Assembly: GCF_026213295.1 (NCBI RefSeq)
Contig: NC_079417.1
Location: 3,800,406-3,864,405 of the forward strand
DNA from: Gadus chalcogrammus
Lineage: Eukaryota > Chordata > Actinopteri > Gadiformes > Gadidae
DNA: 64,000 nt
Direction of reading: 5' to 3'
This document shows positions 1 to 10,721 of the stretch, one piece after another (position 1 is the stretch's first letter; each line of letters opens with the position of its first letter). A model generated the notes under the pieces. The model saw nothing but the letters and a program-made list of their open reading frames with translations, was not told where the DNA came from and ran no database searches. Position numbers and translations under genes: made by a program.

Positions 1-681
1 AAAAAAAATCGGAACAAAGCATCAAGTCTACAGATTAACATTTTTGGTTTAAATTTGTATTGAAGTTTAAATGCAGAAATATCTCATCACATAAAGTTCA
101 GGTAGGATAAAGGCGATTAGGATTTTAAGAAAAATAGTCATAGATAATAGGAGATTATCTCACATAAGTGCTGAGTGGTCAATTCGCTTCAACTTGAACG
201 GCTCAGCGGATATTAAAAAGACATCTGCCAGTTCCAACCATTAGGCTCCAATCACATTAAATATTAACAGCCCATTGTTCGGGTTCATCTGCACACTACA
301 AGGAGCCTCTTATTCAATCAAAACTTCTATTCATTTCCAAGCATGACGTTGAGAGAGGGTAAAGGGAAGGCATGCACATAGATTTCCCGTCAGCATGTTT
401 TAAATATCGTGTAAACCAGAACCTGCAGGGAAACCAGTAGGTCTCTGAAGAACATTTGGGATTTGGGTTGTGTTGCTCAGAGGCCGTTCTACACAAGAGC
501 TGAGCGATTGAACAAAACGACCTGAATGACCTGCTGATCATACCAGAGTCCAGGTGGAGAAGGAAGGCGTTCTGGAAGTTAACAGACCAGACTCCTGGTG
601 TACCCGAAAGGTGTTCTGGTTCTGGGGGGGGGGGGGTTCTAGTCAAGGGGACATGAGGGGGTTCAGAGGTGTGGCCTGTAC
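1..681. other. Non-coding flank with a possible terminal exon
   Basis: No gene can be assigned firmly. On the minus strand a run of C ending in CAG (about 620-635) could be an acceptor directly downstream of the orphan exon at 682-814. The following frame stays open for about 27 codons before a TGA, so a last coding exon is conceivable. The homopolymer makes this acceptor untrustworthy. Confidence 0.2.
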
Positions 682-814
682 CTGGAGCAGTCTGAAGTAG
701 CCGGGCGTCAGTCTTCCCAGCCGGATGATCATGTCTGTGGTGGAGGGGAGGCAGCGGAGGAGGGTGGAGGAGACACGGAGGGTGGAGACTCGGCAGGAGG
801 GGAGATCTGGAGGT
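682..814 (-). CDS. Orphan coding exon of an unidentified gene
   Basis: A 133-nt segment on the minus strand has a strong pyrimidine tract and acceptor (ctctttctctctag) at its 5' side and a good donor (CAG|GTACAG) at its 3' side. It is open in one frame (first base completes a split codon) and ends in the peptide MIIRLGRLTPGYFRLLQ just before the donor. The peptide has ordinary protein composition and the frame is closed by splice signals on both sides, so a real exon is plausible. I do not recognise the family. No other exon of the same gene could be linked with confidence. It is the only exon-like element left of the LTR element. Confidence 0.4.
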
Positions 815-3161
815 CTAGAGAGAAAAGAGGCGTTCAGAATTAGTTAGGAACACATGTTCGACACTGGAAAGCATTCCAGAAAGCCGCCATGAGGTTCTGA
901 TGAGAAGTTTGAGATATTTCAGTTACTTTGGAGAACATAAACGAAGAGCCTCAAAAGAGAAAAGTTTAAAATAAGAACACAACTGATATTGACGCGAGAA
1001 CAATGCATAGCTCCTTTAAAAAGCTCTGGACTGGCCCGGGCTTCCCCAGCCTGGAGCCTGTGAGCAACCAGCTGCAACAGTCAGCAGACAGATGGATTCT
1101 ACATCTGAGAGGGGGAGTATTCAAGGCCATCCATACCGTAAACTTTTAAAATATATTAAATCTGAAATACGTGGCAAAAAATTTGCTTGCATAAAGTTTG
1201 ACGTGTTTCTCATTATGAGATTATGGCAAAAAATGTTTTCACCCGATAAAAGATTTGATCGCAGGAAATAAAATCGAACGAGCGGGTGCGCTTAAACAAT
1301 TTAAGAAAAGTGTCACCGTGGAGGAACAGGCCGACGTCAGTGATAACTTGACCTCGTTTGCAGGGCTAAAAGGCAGTACTGGACCACGGACGCGTCAATT
1401 AACCAATCAGAACCAAAGGAACCCAGAGGAGTCGTGGTTTACGGTCAAATAGAAAACATGTGCAAGGAATCACCTTCAAAACAGCCTGCAGGCAAATACT
1501 ACATTAACGGGTAATGAAAAGATAATCCGGATTCCAGTTGGTCCAGTCAGGTCTTTGATTAGTTTTAGGGTCCTCGCCTCTCCTCATCGAAAGTTTGGAG
1601 ATTCTGTGAAGACGTTGGTCTCATACAACCCGAGGAAGAAACGCTGGTGGTTGGCCAAAAAAAAACCCCCAACCTCGACTACACACAGACACACACACAC
1701 ACACACGCAGCGAGTTTTCACTCTGTAAAAGCATTGCACAGTTCCGTCTTTTATACAGAACTGGTTTTAGCCAATCCCAGCGGTGGGCTGGCCCGACAGA
1801 CACGCCCATTTTTCACCCAGACACATGTCAGAATGCATCTCATCTTGCTGGGCTGCCTCAATTCAGCTCGGTCAACAAACCATCCGGTGGGCGTTAGTTA
1901 ATCTGCTCATCCGACGGCGTTACGACTACGAACGTCCATGTCACGGCACGGCACAACAGCCCTGCTGTGGGACTATAATCTGCCACAGCAGCAGTTCACC
2001 TCAGATTACAGGAGCATTGTGAAACAAAACCAGTCCAACGTTGTGCAACATCTACACCTAGAGCCCTTGGAGCCTAATTCAGGTTGAAGTCAACCATGCT
2101 GACTTCTCACCAACTCATGTAGAGTGGCATGTATTCAGGTTTCAGAAGGGATACGTTGTTTAGGCATGACACACGCAGGAAGATAACATCTCGGGCTGGT
2201 TCCCCCACCCGGACGAAATAAGATCAGATAGAAAACCCTCACGAGTCAAGTTTGATCACATGGCAATAAAGAGCATCAGGATCGGTTTTAAAGAGGAGAG
2301 GTATTGAGATCTTAAAAAAGAAAGACATGCATCTGTGGCAAGGCCGGCACCAGGACCACAGCTGGCCACATTCCTGCATTGCGTGGCAGGGAGGGGAAAC
2401 ACTCAGTGGATCAGTAGAGTAAAACAGATTATGCAAACTTTGTCAGGTGAGTCACCTTTGAGTAGCGAAGACATTGTTCACCAGAAACCAGGTTTGCCTG
2501 AATGCAAAGAGTGTGTCTGATATCGGGGCGTTTCCTGTTTGACTGTCACATCTCTGAACACCAGCCGTTTGATCAGCTGTCAGGACTGGGGCGGGGGCGT
2601 GGTCGAGGCATGCACACACCTGGCGTAAATACTTGATGCACGAGTCATGCAGGGTGAACACAACTCTGTAAACGTGGAGTCATGGAGTAGTCTAGGGCTG
2701 CTGTCGGGTGGTCCATTTTGCTTAGGCAGGGTTCTAACTGACTGAAGTATCCCGGAGGAGACCAAGAGGCAGCGAGCAGTGAACTCTCTAAATACCGAGG
2801 AAAGACTTCCTTTCTTATCTCCTAAAGCATAGGTTGCACTGGATCATCCTTTAAGAATGAAGAAGGAGATGAAGCTGGCCCACAATTCCTTGCTGCCGGA
2901 ACATTTAAAACGTTGAACAATTCATGAAAAGGACAGATCAACATGACCGACAATTATTTGAATACAATCTGACTTAATTGGATCTACATTGTAGTTCCAT
3001 AAATATGAGCGTGACACATTGAACTTTTATCAATGTCACAAACATTTGGTTTCTCTTTAGTGAATGGTAGCCTATATATTCCTATGTATTTCAATTCCAA
3101 AAGGTGTGGGTTGCCCTTGTGCTATGGTTGGTATGAAGCAGTCATGGATTTCTGGTATTTA
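815..3161. other. Non-coding sequence, nothing recognised
   Basis: AT-rich sequence without convincing exons. A short (CA)n lies at about 1682-1706. ORFs here are below 90 codons, lack splice context and show no family resemblance. It may be intron or intergenic DNA of the gene owning the exon at 682-814. Confidence 0.5.
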
Positions 3162-4023
3162 GATTGACTTGGCTTCCTGCTTAATATTCAGAGGGCCATA
3201 TACCCCTGATATACCTGGCTTCCTCCCTCAATCCCACTCATCTTTTTCTCTCCTTTCTGTAACTGAAACGTATTTGACTTCTGTTTGCATGTCGTGCTTT
3301 TTTCATCTCAGCATTTTCGTATTTTCTAAACTCCTTGCCGTCCCTTTCCCATCAGCCTTTTTCACGCTATACGTCTCTACTCGCTTCCTTTTCTCTCCCA
3401 TCTCCTGCCGAGCAGCGCGGTTGGGCCTGTCTAGGAATCCGTTTGTAAAAAGGGAAAGACGGGAATAGCGGAGTGATCGTATTGGCTCCTGGGGTTCTGA
3501 TCATCGTGTCCCCTCATCGCGTAGACAGACAGAAGGACGGACGTCCGACTGTCTGCGTGCACCTTAGATACATACAGCTAACAAATTAAGTCACTACGTT
3601 GCCGTCCAGAGAGAACCAAGAAACCCGCTGATACTGGCAGTATCAACGGCTACACGATGATCACAACCCAGCAGCCAATAAGAACCCGCTGCTATTCCCC
3701 TGCTTTCCCTTTTTACAAACACTGGTGTTAAACCGGCCCAGCCGCACGGCTCAGCAGGAGAGGTATAAAGAGAGAGCGAGTAGAGAAGAAGAGCGTGGAA
3801 AGGTTGAGAGAGAAAAGCGACAGCGAGGAGTTGAGAAAATATGAAAGAACTGCAAAGAAATTGTAGAAAGATTGACAGACCATCAGAAATGCACATAGAG
3901 AGAAAGAGCGACAGAACGAGAGAATGAGCTTGAGAAAACCCGTGAGATTGACACAGGCGGCCAGGTCTATGCTGGTTCGTGGCATATAACCCTCTGAATG
4001 TTGAGCAGGGAGCCAAGTCAATG
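3162..4023. repeat. Long diverged inverted repeat (fold-back element)
   Basis: The left arm (about 3162-3510) matches the reverse complement of the right arm (about 3651-4023) along its whole length. Landmarks occur in mirrored order: attgacttgg at the outer edges, cattcagagggyyatat, a pyrimidine-rich block with ctctactcgct, the block gtttgtaaaaagggaaag, and tgatcatcgtgt at the inner edges. The spacer is about 140 bp. Mismatches and small indels show the arms are old. It could be a fold-back transposon or two copies of one repeat inserted in opposite orientation. Confidence 0.75.
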
Positions 4024-5689
4024 TAAAGACCAGCACTCCATGACAACCTCATAGTAACCATAGCAAAAAGACCACAAAAACCTTCCTAAAGAGACGGCCT
4101 TCTAACAGAGGCCCATGATCAACATACTAGTGGGAAACAATGAATTGACATAAGCGTTTATAACAAGCGCAAGTGCAGATTTACGGTACAATTTACCCCC
4201 AATTAATCCAAACGTATAATACACCTCCATAGCTGGCCGCAGGGGGCGCATGGACACATTGGCTTGAAGCCTCAACATAGTGGACAAGAACAAGATGTAC
4301 TATCAACTTAAACTATTTGAAGGATTGTGGATTTTATTTTGAAATAATGTCGAGTGTTAGCCCATACTGAAAAGCTGATCATTGATATATATTTTTTTAC
4401 CTCAAAACAAGATCATTTTTGTGTTGGCAGTAAGCGGGAGGCGATGAGGGAGCAGCTTCTACACAGCATCCAAATTTACAGTATCCAATTTACACCAATT
4501 CTAATTCAAGAGGGGGGGGAGAAACAAAAAAAAGGGGCCGAGCTCAGCTTCGAAAAATATATAATTATATTAAACCGACATGTTGTGTGTTGTTTAAGTA
4601 AGGAAAAACGATCATGTATTGAACGAATTTAATGAAATAACTAATTCTTAAGATCATCGTTATACAGCCATAGGTGGCGGTTCTTTATTGCGAATAGGTA
4701 TGGCCCATTCTCTCAACTGAACGTATGCGTAATTTACAAAAGATTGCCGATACGTTAACTAACTAATTTCAGGACAATTGAATACTTAACCCCTTATTTA
4801 TGGCCACAAGCTGCAGCTGGTGGGCTTGACCAAAAAGACTCTACTACGCTCTACAACAATGAGAAAACCCAAACCCCAGTGTCCCAATTGGTGTTCCAAC
4901 TCTCTTCCCCAAAAGCAGAACTTTACAACGTTTTGTTTTCTTTAAAAAGTGCAACCTCCGGAGAAAAACTCAAGGTAAACATTGAGATGACCCTTGGAGA
5001 TCACAAGCTGTTGATAAGGTTTCCCCCTGGTTACATGGCCATTTCGACACATAAAAGCGCTGCAAGCCAATAAACCAAAACCATACATGCCCTCACCTCC
5101 CTTGCACAATCTACAAGTGAAGGCCTATTCAATGCAGAAGTGGGTGCTTACCTTTCTGAGAGCTAGTTGATTTGTGATGCCCTGGAACACGATGTCCACG
5201 CTTTAAACACACTTGGAAGCAACGTATGGATGTGGGCGTGGCCACGTGGTCGCTTGTAGCCGCACATAGACACAAAAGACATGCACCATGGAGGGTTCAC
5301 CTTCATTAATGCCTTGCTTGTCTCAATGCCATTTAATAACACCGTGCAAGTCGGCATTCTAGCAGATGTTGTCGCTGGTAGGCCTATATTGGGTAGTTGG
5401 TTTGTTAATTTGGTATTTGGTGTGTAGGTAGCGTATTCATGACCAGATGTGCGTGTATGAGTGTGTGTGTGGACGGGGGTGGCGGGGTCGTTTCAGTTAT
5501 AATTACTCACTTGACCAAGTCATCTGGAAACCAATACAACGTGTCTTCTTCTTTACATCCCAAACATACACAAACAAATACAACACGCGCAAGCGCATAC
5601 ACTATTTCACTCCCTCTCGCTCTCTCCCTGTCAAAAAATAAAAAAAGCTTACGAAACATGGCAGTTGGTTTGCATGTGGTGTGTTTTCA
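4024..5689. other. Non-coding sequence, nothing recognised
   Basis: AT-rich DNA with no supported exon, RNA gene or repeat family. Short ORFs here have no splice context. Confidence 0.5.
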
Positions 5690-6345
5690 TTGTTCATGCA
5701 TGTCCGTGTAATCCAAGGGAAGTGTGTATTCTTGATGTTAATTTGGTATGACTGGCAGGAAGTTAGTGCAGCACAGTTTCCAGTTGGTTTTGTGTACAGT
5801 GGGCACACACAGTCTGTCTGTGGCCAGGTTGTGTTCACTGAGTCTGTTCATGTCCAATATGGTACTTTTGCCCCCCTCATGATTTGTCTGATGGGGCGGT
5901 TGTTGTGGGTTGGACAGAGTCCCAGGACCAGAACGCTAAGGGGACTGCTTCTGGATGTCACCAGGTTGGTGAGGACCTTGCTGTGGAGCCTGTTGCTGTC
6001 CCTTTCCTTCAGGTGGTTATACAATTTCAGCGCTCACTTCTGGATGGGATTGGATACATCCCATTTCTGCTCTGCATGCATCATTTGTTTTTTTCCTTTG
6101 GACTATGTGGATAGATTTTCAGAATTCTGCATGAAGAGTTTAATTTAGATTTTTGTCCAATTTTATAAAATCTTGGTTAGCAGGTGGACCCCAGACCCCA
6201 CAGCCATAGAAGGCAATAGGTCTTACCCACATATTTTGAACCAGGTGTTCAGTGGGATGTCAAGTTTGATGTTTCTTTTTAAGGCATAAATGGTAGTGCT
6301 TGCCTCGTCTCTCAGGTCATTTCAAAATTGTATTACCGTGCCAAT
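5690..6345 (-). mobile_element. Degraded LINE fragment (reverse transcriptase C-terminal part)
   Basis: Read on the minus strand from about 6345, the sequence encodes DLRDEASTTIYALKRNIK and then a TWFKI segment. Next come the cues of a LINE C-terminal region (leading to a YGCGVWG-like motif), now interrupted by frameshifts and stops. The plus strand carries the familiar fish repeat text caggtggaccccagacccc. The part from about 6100 down to 5690 is assigned only by continuity. It is a dead relic. Confidence 0.5.
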
Positions 6346-6649
6346 CAAAGGCCTTGTGGGGTTGGCGCATGACTTTCTGGAAGAAAATAATGATTATCGA
6401 GAAAAGGTCATTTCATCTTTGACCCACTTTTTGGCCTGCTGGATGGACAGCGACATCTAGTGGCGATAAATCAATAGAAAAAACTAAGAATATAAGCCTT
6501 TGCGATAATTATTTAGTAGGCCTACATACGAATAAATACTTATGTGTAGGGTTAATGAATAATAGGCCTCTTTCATTTTAAATATTAAATTACAGCTAAA
6601 ATAGTTGCACTACACAATCACATAAATACATTTGTTGTAAAGAAAGTTT

Positions 6650-6984
6650 TGTCATGGTCTGTGTCGTGTTTTGGTGTGTTTCCCTGTGTTTCCCTCTTGT
6701 GTTGATTACTGCTCCCGCCCCTTAATGTGTCTCAGCTGTTCCTCGTTGCGTGTCTTGTGTTTGTTACTTAAGCCCTTGTCTTTCCTTTGTTCCTGGTGCG
6801 GTCATTGTGGTTTGTTGGTCCTGCGTTTTCTCTGTGGTTACCTGTGGCCCCTTGCCCCTTGCCCCTTGCCCCTTGCCCCTTGCCCCTTGCCCCTTGCCTT
6901 AGCCTTTTGGCGGAAATAAAGTGCCGTTCTCCCTAAACCGTCTGCATCTGGGTCCTACCTGCCTGCCTGCACCCACAACTAACA
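6650..6984 (+). repeat. 5' LTR with an internal (CCCCTTG)n expansion
   Basis: 335 bp from TGTCATGG to CTAACA. It contains AATAAA (in ggcggaaataaagtgcc) and shares most of its sequence with the right LTR. At about 6849-6897 a 7-bp unit, ccccttg, is repeated six to seven times. The right LTR has only a single remnant (cccttgctccttg), so this expansion occurred after insertion. Confidence 0.75.
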
Positions 6985-6986
6985 GA

Positions 6987-7148
6987 ATGACAACACCCAG
7001 ATTGGAGCCAGCGGACGCTCTATTTTTCCGTGAGTTGGAGGATTTGTTGGTGTCTATAATCATAGCTATGGATGGCTGGGAGAACATTCCCAGCAGGAAG
7101 GAGCAGGAGGCTGTGTTGGGGCGTACGTGCAGGGCTGTTTACCCCTAA
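6987..7148 (+). pseudogene. Gag-like N-terminal fragment
   Basis: An ATG two bases after the 5' LTR opens a 53-codon frame beginning MTTPRLEPADALFFREL, in the position expected for gag. The stop is the first TAA of a telomere-like 12-bp repeat. The same frame is open again from 7248 into the first proline-rich array, so the repeat appears to have interrupted a longer frame. No capsid or zinc-knuckle motif is visible. Not functional as it stands. Confidence 0.45.
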
Positions 7149-7195
7149 CCCTTACCCCTAACCCTTACCCCTAACCCTTACCCCTAACCCTTACC
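7139..7195. repeat. Telomere-like 12-bp tandem repeat
   Basis: Four to five units of taacccttaccc. It resembles the vertebrate telomere unit but alternates CCCTAA-like and CCCTTA-like halves. Each unit places a TAA in the gag-like frame. Confidence 0.8.
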
Positions 7196-7305
7196 CGAGT
7201 GGGCAGTCGAGCTGCTCAACCCCACAACCTTTTGGCCGGAGAGCTACATGCCACTGCCACCGGACTTTGGTGACCGGCCTAAGCCTCCACGCTACTGCTC
7301 TCAGC

Positions 7306-7610
7306 CTCTGCCCCCGGTCCCCCGCTACCGGCCTCTGCCCCCGGTTCCCCGCTCTCAGCCTCTGTCCCCGGTCCCCAGCTACCAGCCTCTGCCCCCGGTC
7401 CCCCGCTACCAGCCTCTGCCCCCGGTCCCCAGCTACCAGCCTCTGCCCCCGGTCCCCCGCTACCAGCCTCTGTCCCCGGTTCCCCGCTACCAGCCTCTGC
7501 CCCCGGTCCCCCGCTACCAGCCTCTGTCCCCGGTTCCCCGCTACCAGCCTCTGCCCCCGGTCCCTAGCTACCAGCCTCTGCCCCCGGTCCCTAGCTACCA
7601 GCCTCCTCCC
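7306..7610 (+). repeat. Proline-rich coding-type minisatellite A, 27-bp unit
   Basis: About eleven 27-bp units encode YQPLPPVPR in the frame of the upstream gag-like fragment. Junctions between units create RYQPLPP, which fits the class I SH3-ligand pattern RxxPxxP. Silent and replacement variants (cccc/tccc, agc/cgc) separate the units. Belongs to the retroelement interior. Confidence 0.8.
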
Positions 7611-7837
7611 TCCCTTACGGACAATCAGAGTGGGGGTGGTGAGTTTGGGGTACCACCCGGTTCCTCCTGGCACTCCAGCACCCGCACTGACTCCGGTCCC
7701 TGAGCCCTGTCCGGTCCCTGAGCCCACTCCTCGCCTTCCAGAGGGGGACCGGCCCCTTCGCCTGTCTGAGGAGGTCCGCCCTGCGCTCCTGACGGAGGGG
7801 GCCCGCCCTCCAGACCGTCCAGGGGAGGCTCGTCCCC

Positions 7838-8180
7838 TGCTCCTTCCAGAGGGGGACCGGCCTCTGCTCCTTCCAGAGGGGGCCCGCCCCCTGCTCCTTC
7901 CAGAGGGGGCCCGGCCTCTGCTCCTTCCAGAGGGGGACGGCCTCTGCTCCTTCCAGAGGGGGACCGGCCTCTGCTCCTTCCAGAGGGGGACCGCCCCCTG
8001 CTCCTTCCAGAGGGGGACCGGCCTCTGCTCCTTCCAGAGGGGGACCGGCCTCTGTTCCTTCCAGAGGGGGACCGCCCCCTGCTCCTTCCAGAGGGGGACC
8101 GCCCCCTGCTCCTTCCAGAGGGGGACCGCCCCCTGCTCCTGCCGGAGGCGGCCCGGCCTCTGCTCCTGCCGGAGGCGGCC
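7838..8180 (+). repeat. Proline-rich minisatellite B, 27-bp unit
   Basis: About twelve units of ctgctccttccagagggggaccggc encode LLLPEGDRP-type peptides in one frame. One unit carries a deletion (around 7937) that shifts frame. Belongs to the retroelement interior. Confidence 0.8.
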
Positions 8181-8329
8181 CGCCCTCCAGACCGTCCAGG
8201 GGAGGCACGCCCTCCGCTCCTGCCTGTGGGGGCCCTCCTCCGCTCCTTCCCGAGGGGGGTTCCTCTTCAAGGCCTTCCAGAGGGGTCCCGCCTTCCTAAC
8301 CTTTTGGAAGGGGCACGCCCTCTACTCCA

Positions 8330-9010
8330 GAGGGGACCCGCCCTCTACCTGGCCTTCCTCCAGAGGGGACCCGCCCTCTACCTCTCCTTCCTCCTGAGGG
8401 GACCCGCCCTCTACCTGGCCTTCCTCCAGAGGGGACCCGCCCTCTACCTCTCCTTCCTCCTGAGGGGACCCGCCCTCTACCTGGCCTTCCTCCAGAGGGG
8501 ACCCGCCCTCTACCTCTCCTGCCTCCTGAGGGGACCCGCCCTCTACCTCTCCTTCCTCCTGAGGGGACCCGCCCTCTACCTGGCCTTCCTCCAGAGGGGA
8601 CCCGCCCTCTACCTGGCCTTCCTCCAGAGGGGACCCGCCCTCTACCTCTCCTTCCTCCTGAGGGGACCCGCCCTCTACCTGGCCTTCCTCCAGAGGGGAC
8701 CCGCCCTCTACCTGGCCTTCCTCCTGTGGGGACCCGCCCTCTACCTGGCCTTCCTCCTGAGGGGACCCGCCCTCTACCTGGCCTTCCTCCAGAGGGGACC
8801 CGCCCTCTACCTGGTCTTCCTCCTGAGGGGACCCGCCCTCTACCTGGTCTTCCTCCAGAGGGGACCAGCCCTCTACCTCGCCTTCCTCCTGAGGGGACCC
8901 GCCCTCTACCTGGCCTTCCTCCTGAGGGGACCCGCCCTCTACCTGGCCTTCCTCCAGAGGGGACCCGCCCTCTACCTGGTCTTCCTCCTGAGGGGATCCG
9001 CCCTCTACCT
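8330..9010 (+). repeat. Proline-rich minisatellite C, 33-bp unit
   Basis: About twenty units of 33 bp encode GTRPLPGLPPE-type peptides. Alternating ccagagg and cctgagg, and tggcc and tctcc, variants form higher-order patterns. The unit length is again divisible by three, so open frames persist across about 700 bp. No independent gene is inferred. Confidence 0.85.
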
Positions 9011-9352
9011 GGCCTTCGCCGGCCTCCTGAAGGGTTCCGCCTTCACCGCTGCCGGCCTTCTGAGGGGGTTCTTTGCCACTGCAGGCCTCCTGAGGGACTG
9101 AGCCCTCATCGTCCTTCCCGCCGGCCTCCTGAAGGGTTCACTCTGCCCCTGCTTGCCCCCCAGGCCGTCCCCCTGAGGCTCCCTGCCATGCCCTGGGGCA
9201 GTTTTCTGGCCGCCCGCCTGACACCCCTCCGCTCTGCCCCAATCCATTATTACTTTTTTTTTTTTTATATCTTAAATATATTTACTAAGATGGTAAACAA
9301 TAATTTAGCAACATGCAAAGACACACACAACACACAGAAACCAGTTATGTAT

Positions 9353-9742
9353 TGTGGCAACCCGCTACCCCAATGAGCCGGGTTCCAGGTACGAATCACA
9401 CGTTTTCGAGGGGTTAAGCCGCACTCGGCATTTATTGCATACAACTTAAATAATATAATCACAGTCTCTAGGGCCTCCGTGAGCCCCTAGCCGCTCACGG
9501 ACCCGAGTGCTTCTCAGCTGCCTCTCGCTCCTGGTCTTCCCTCTCATGTCAGTCCTCAGGCCCCTTTTTAAATGGCTCCTCTGCATCCGGCCAGGTGTCC
9601 CCCAATCTCGCTGATTGGGGTGATTAGTGTAAAAGCAGCACTGAAATAAATCACTGAAAGCAGCTTCAAATCAACCATTTCACCCCAACTCGGACCCGCC
9701 CGGGACGAGGTTTAAGTTCAAACTAAAAAACACGACATCACA
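9353..9742 (-). mobile_element. Solo LTR of a second element, nested
   Basis: Read on the minus strand this 390-bp piece begins TGTGATGTCGTG and ends GGGTTGCCACA, with TG...CA ends and an AATAAATGCC signal near the 3' side. The sequence on either side (copies of ccatgccctggggcagttttctgg at about 9187 and 9991) is duplicated, which complicates the flanks. No exact target duplication was seen. Confidence 0.5.
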
Positions 9743-10092
9743 GTGACTCGGATCATGGGATCTGGGCCAGGCGCAGAACCCCACGCCGTCCACCGCCTCT
9801 ACGTTGCCGCCGAACGGGTGACTCTGTAGTTTGAGGGGGTTCCCTTCACTGCAGGGGTTCCTGCCGGTTCCCCCGCAGTCTCTCCCCGACTTCTGGTCAC
9901 GGGTCCTCTCCTCGTTCTAACATTTGAGGTTTTGTTCAGGGCCCTCCAGGACTCCAGCCCCTCCCCAAGCCACACCCCCCTTCTAGGGCCATGCCCTGGG
10001 GCAGTTTTCTGGCCGCCCGCCTCACACCCCTCCACTCTGCCTCAGCCCTTTTTTATTTTCTTTGATTGTCGTGGGTCGCCTGGGAGTCGACC

Positions 10093-10116
10093 CTTAAGGG
10101 GGGTGGGGTACTGTAC
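10093..10116 (+). promoter_or_regulatory. Polypurine tract of the LTR element
   Basis: The run ttaaggggggtggggtac lies immediately upstream of the right LTR. It has the position and composition of a retroelement plus-strand priming tract. Confidence 0.55.
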
Positions 10117-10721
10117 TGTCATGGTCTGTCGTGTTTTGGTGTGTTTCCCTGCGTTTCCCTCCTGTGTTGATTACTGCTCCCTCCCCTAATGTCCTCACGC
10201 CATCTCCGCTCTGGACAGGCCAACCTCCTCCAGCTTCCGAGGACAAGGCTCCGAATTATGGGCGACCGCGCCTTCTGCTCAGCTGCACCCAGTCTGTGGA
10301 ATGCTCTCCCTGACCATCTAAGGGCCCCACAGACTGTGGATTCTTTTAAAAAAGGCCTAAAAACCCATCTTCTTAGAAAATGTGCTATTTATTTATTTTT
10401 TGTTGCATTTTTCTCTTTTCTTTTAATGTGCATTGTAGTACTTTGAGATCATTTAATTTATATAAAAGTGCGTTATAAATAAAATGTATTATTAATGTGT
10501 CTCAGCTGTTCCTCGTTGCGTGTCTTGTGTTTGTTACTTAAGCCCTTGTCTTTCCTTTGTTCCTGGTGCTGTCATTGTGGTTTGTTGGTCCTGCGTGTTC
10601 TCTGTGGTTACCTGTGTTCCCTTGCTCCTTGCATTAGCCTTTTGGCGGAAATAAAGTGCCGTTCTCCCTAAACCATCTGCATCTGGGTACTACCTGCCTG
10701 CCTGCACCCACAACCTTAACA
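10117..10721 (+). repeat. 3' LTR, interrupted by a LINE 3' end
   Basis: Matches the left LTR from TGTCATGG to ttaaca once the 300-bp insertion at 10193-10492 is removed. It also carries AATAAA (ggaaataaagtgcc near 10648). Confidence 0.75.
10193..10492 (+). mobile_element. LINE 3' end (L2/CR1-like) inside the 3' LTR
   Basis: The insertion is flanked by a TAATGT duplication (10187-10192 and 10493-10498). The intact left LTR has one copy of TAATGT at this site. It encodes a typical LINE ORF2 C-terminus (GDRAFCSAAPSLWNALPDHL, later SFKKGLKTHLL), followed by a short AT-rich 3' tail ending cgttataaataaaatgtatt. It is 5'-truncated. Confidence 0.75.

Larger units (their letters stand above)
6650..10721 (+). 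mobile_element. Degenerate, probably gypsy-like LTR retrotransposon with nested insertions
   Basis: Two related direct repeats (6650-6984 and 10117-10721) begin TGTCATGGTCTG and end TAACA, the TG...CA form of LTRs. Just before the right copy lies a polypurine-like tract (ttaaggggggtggggtac), the usual plus-strand primer site. The interior holds a short gag-like frame and proline-rich minisatellites, but no protease, reverse transcriptase or integrase could be seen. A minus-strand solo LTR sits in the interior and a LINE fragment sits in the right LTR. The 5-bp flanks (agttt, gactt) do not match, so no target duplication is claimed, and no clear primer-binding site was found. The gypsy assignment rests on the look of the PPT and LTR edge. 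Confidence 0.7.

Noticed and set aside
7191..9376. Large proline-rich open frames on both strands
   Set aside because: They are translations of minisatellites with units divisible by three inside a decayed LTR element. Open frames exist on both strands, so no separate gene is called.
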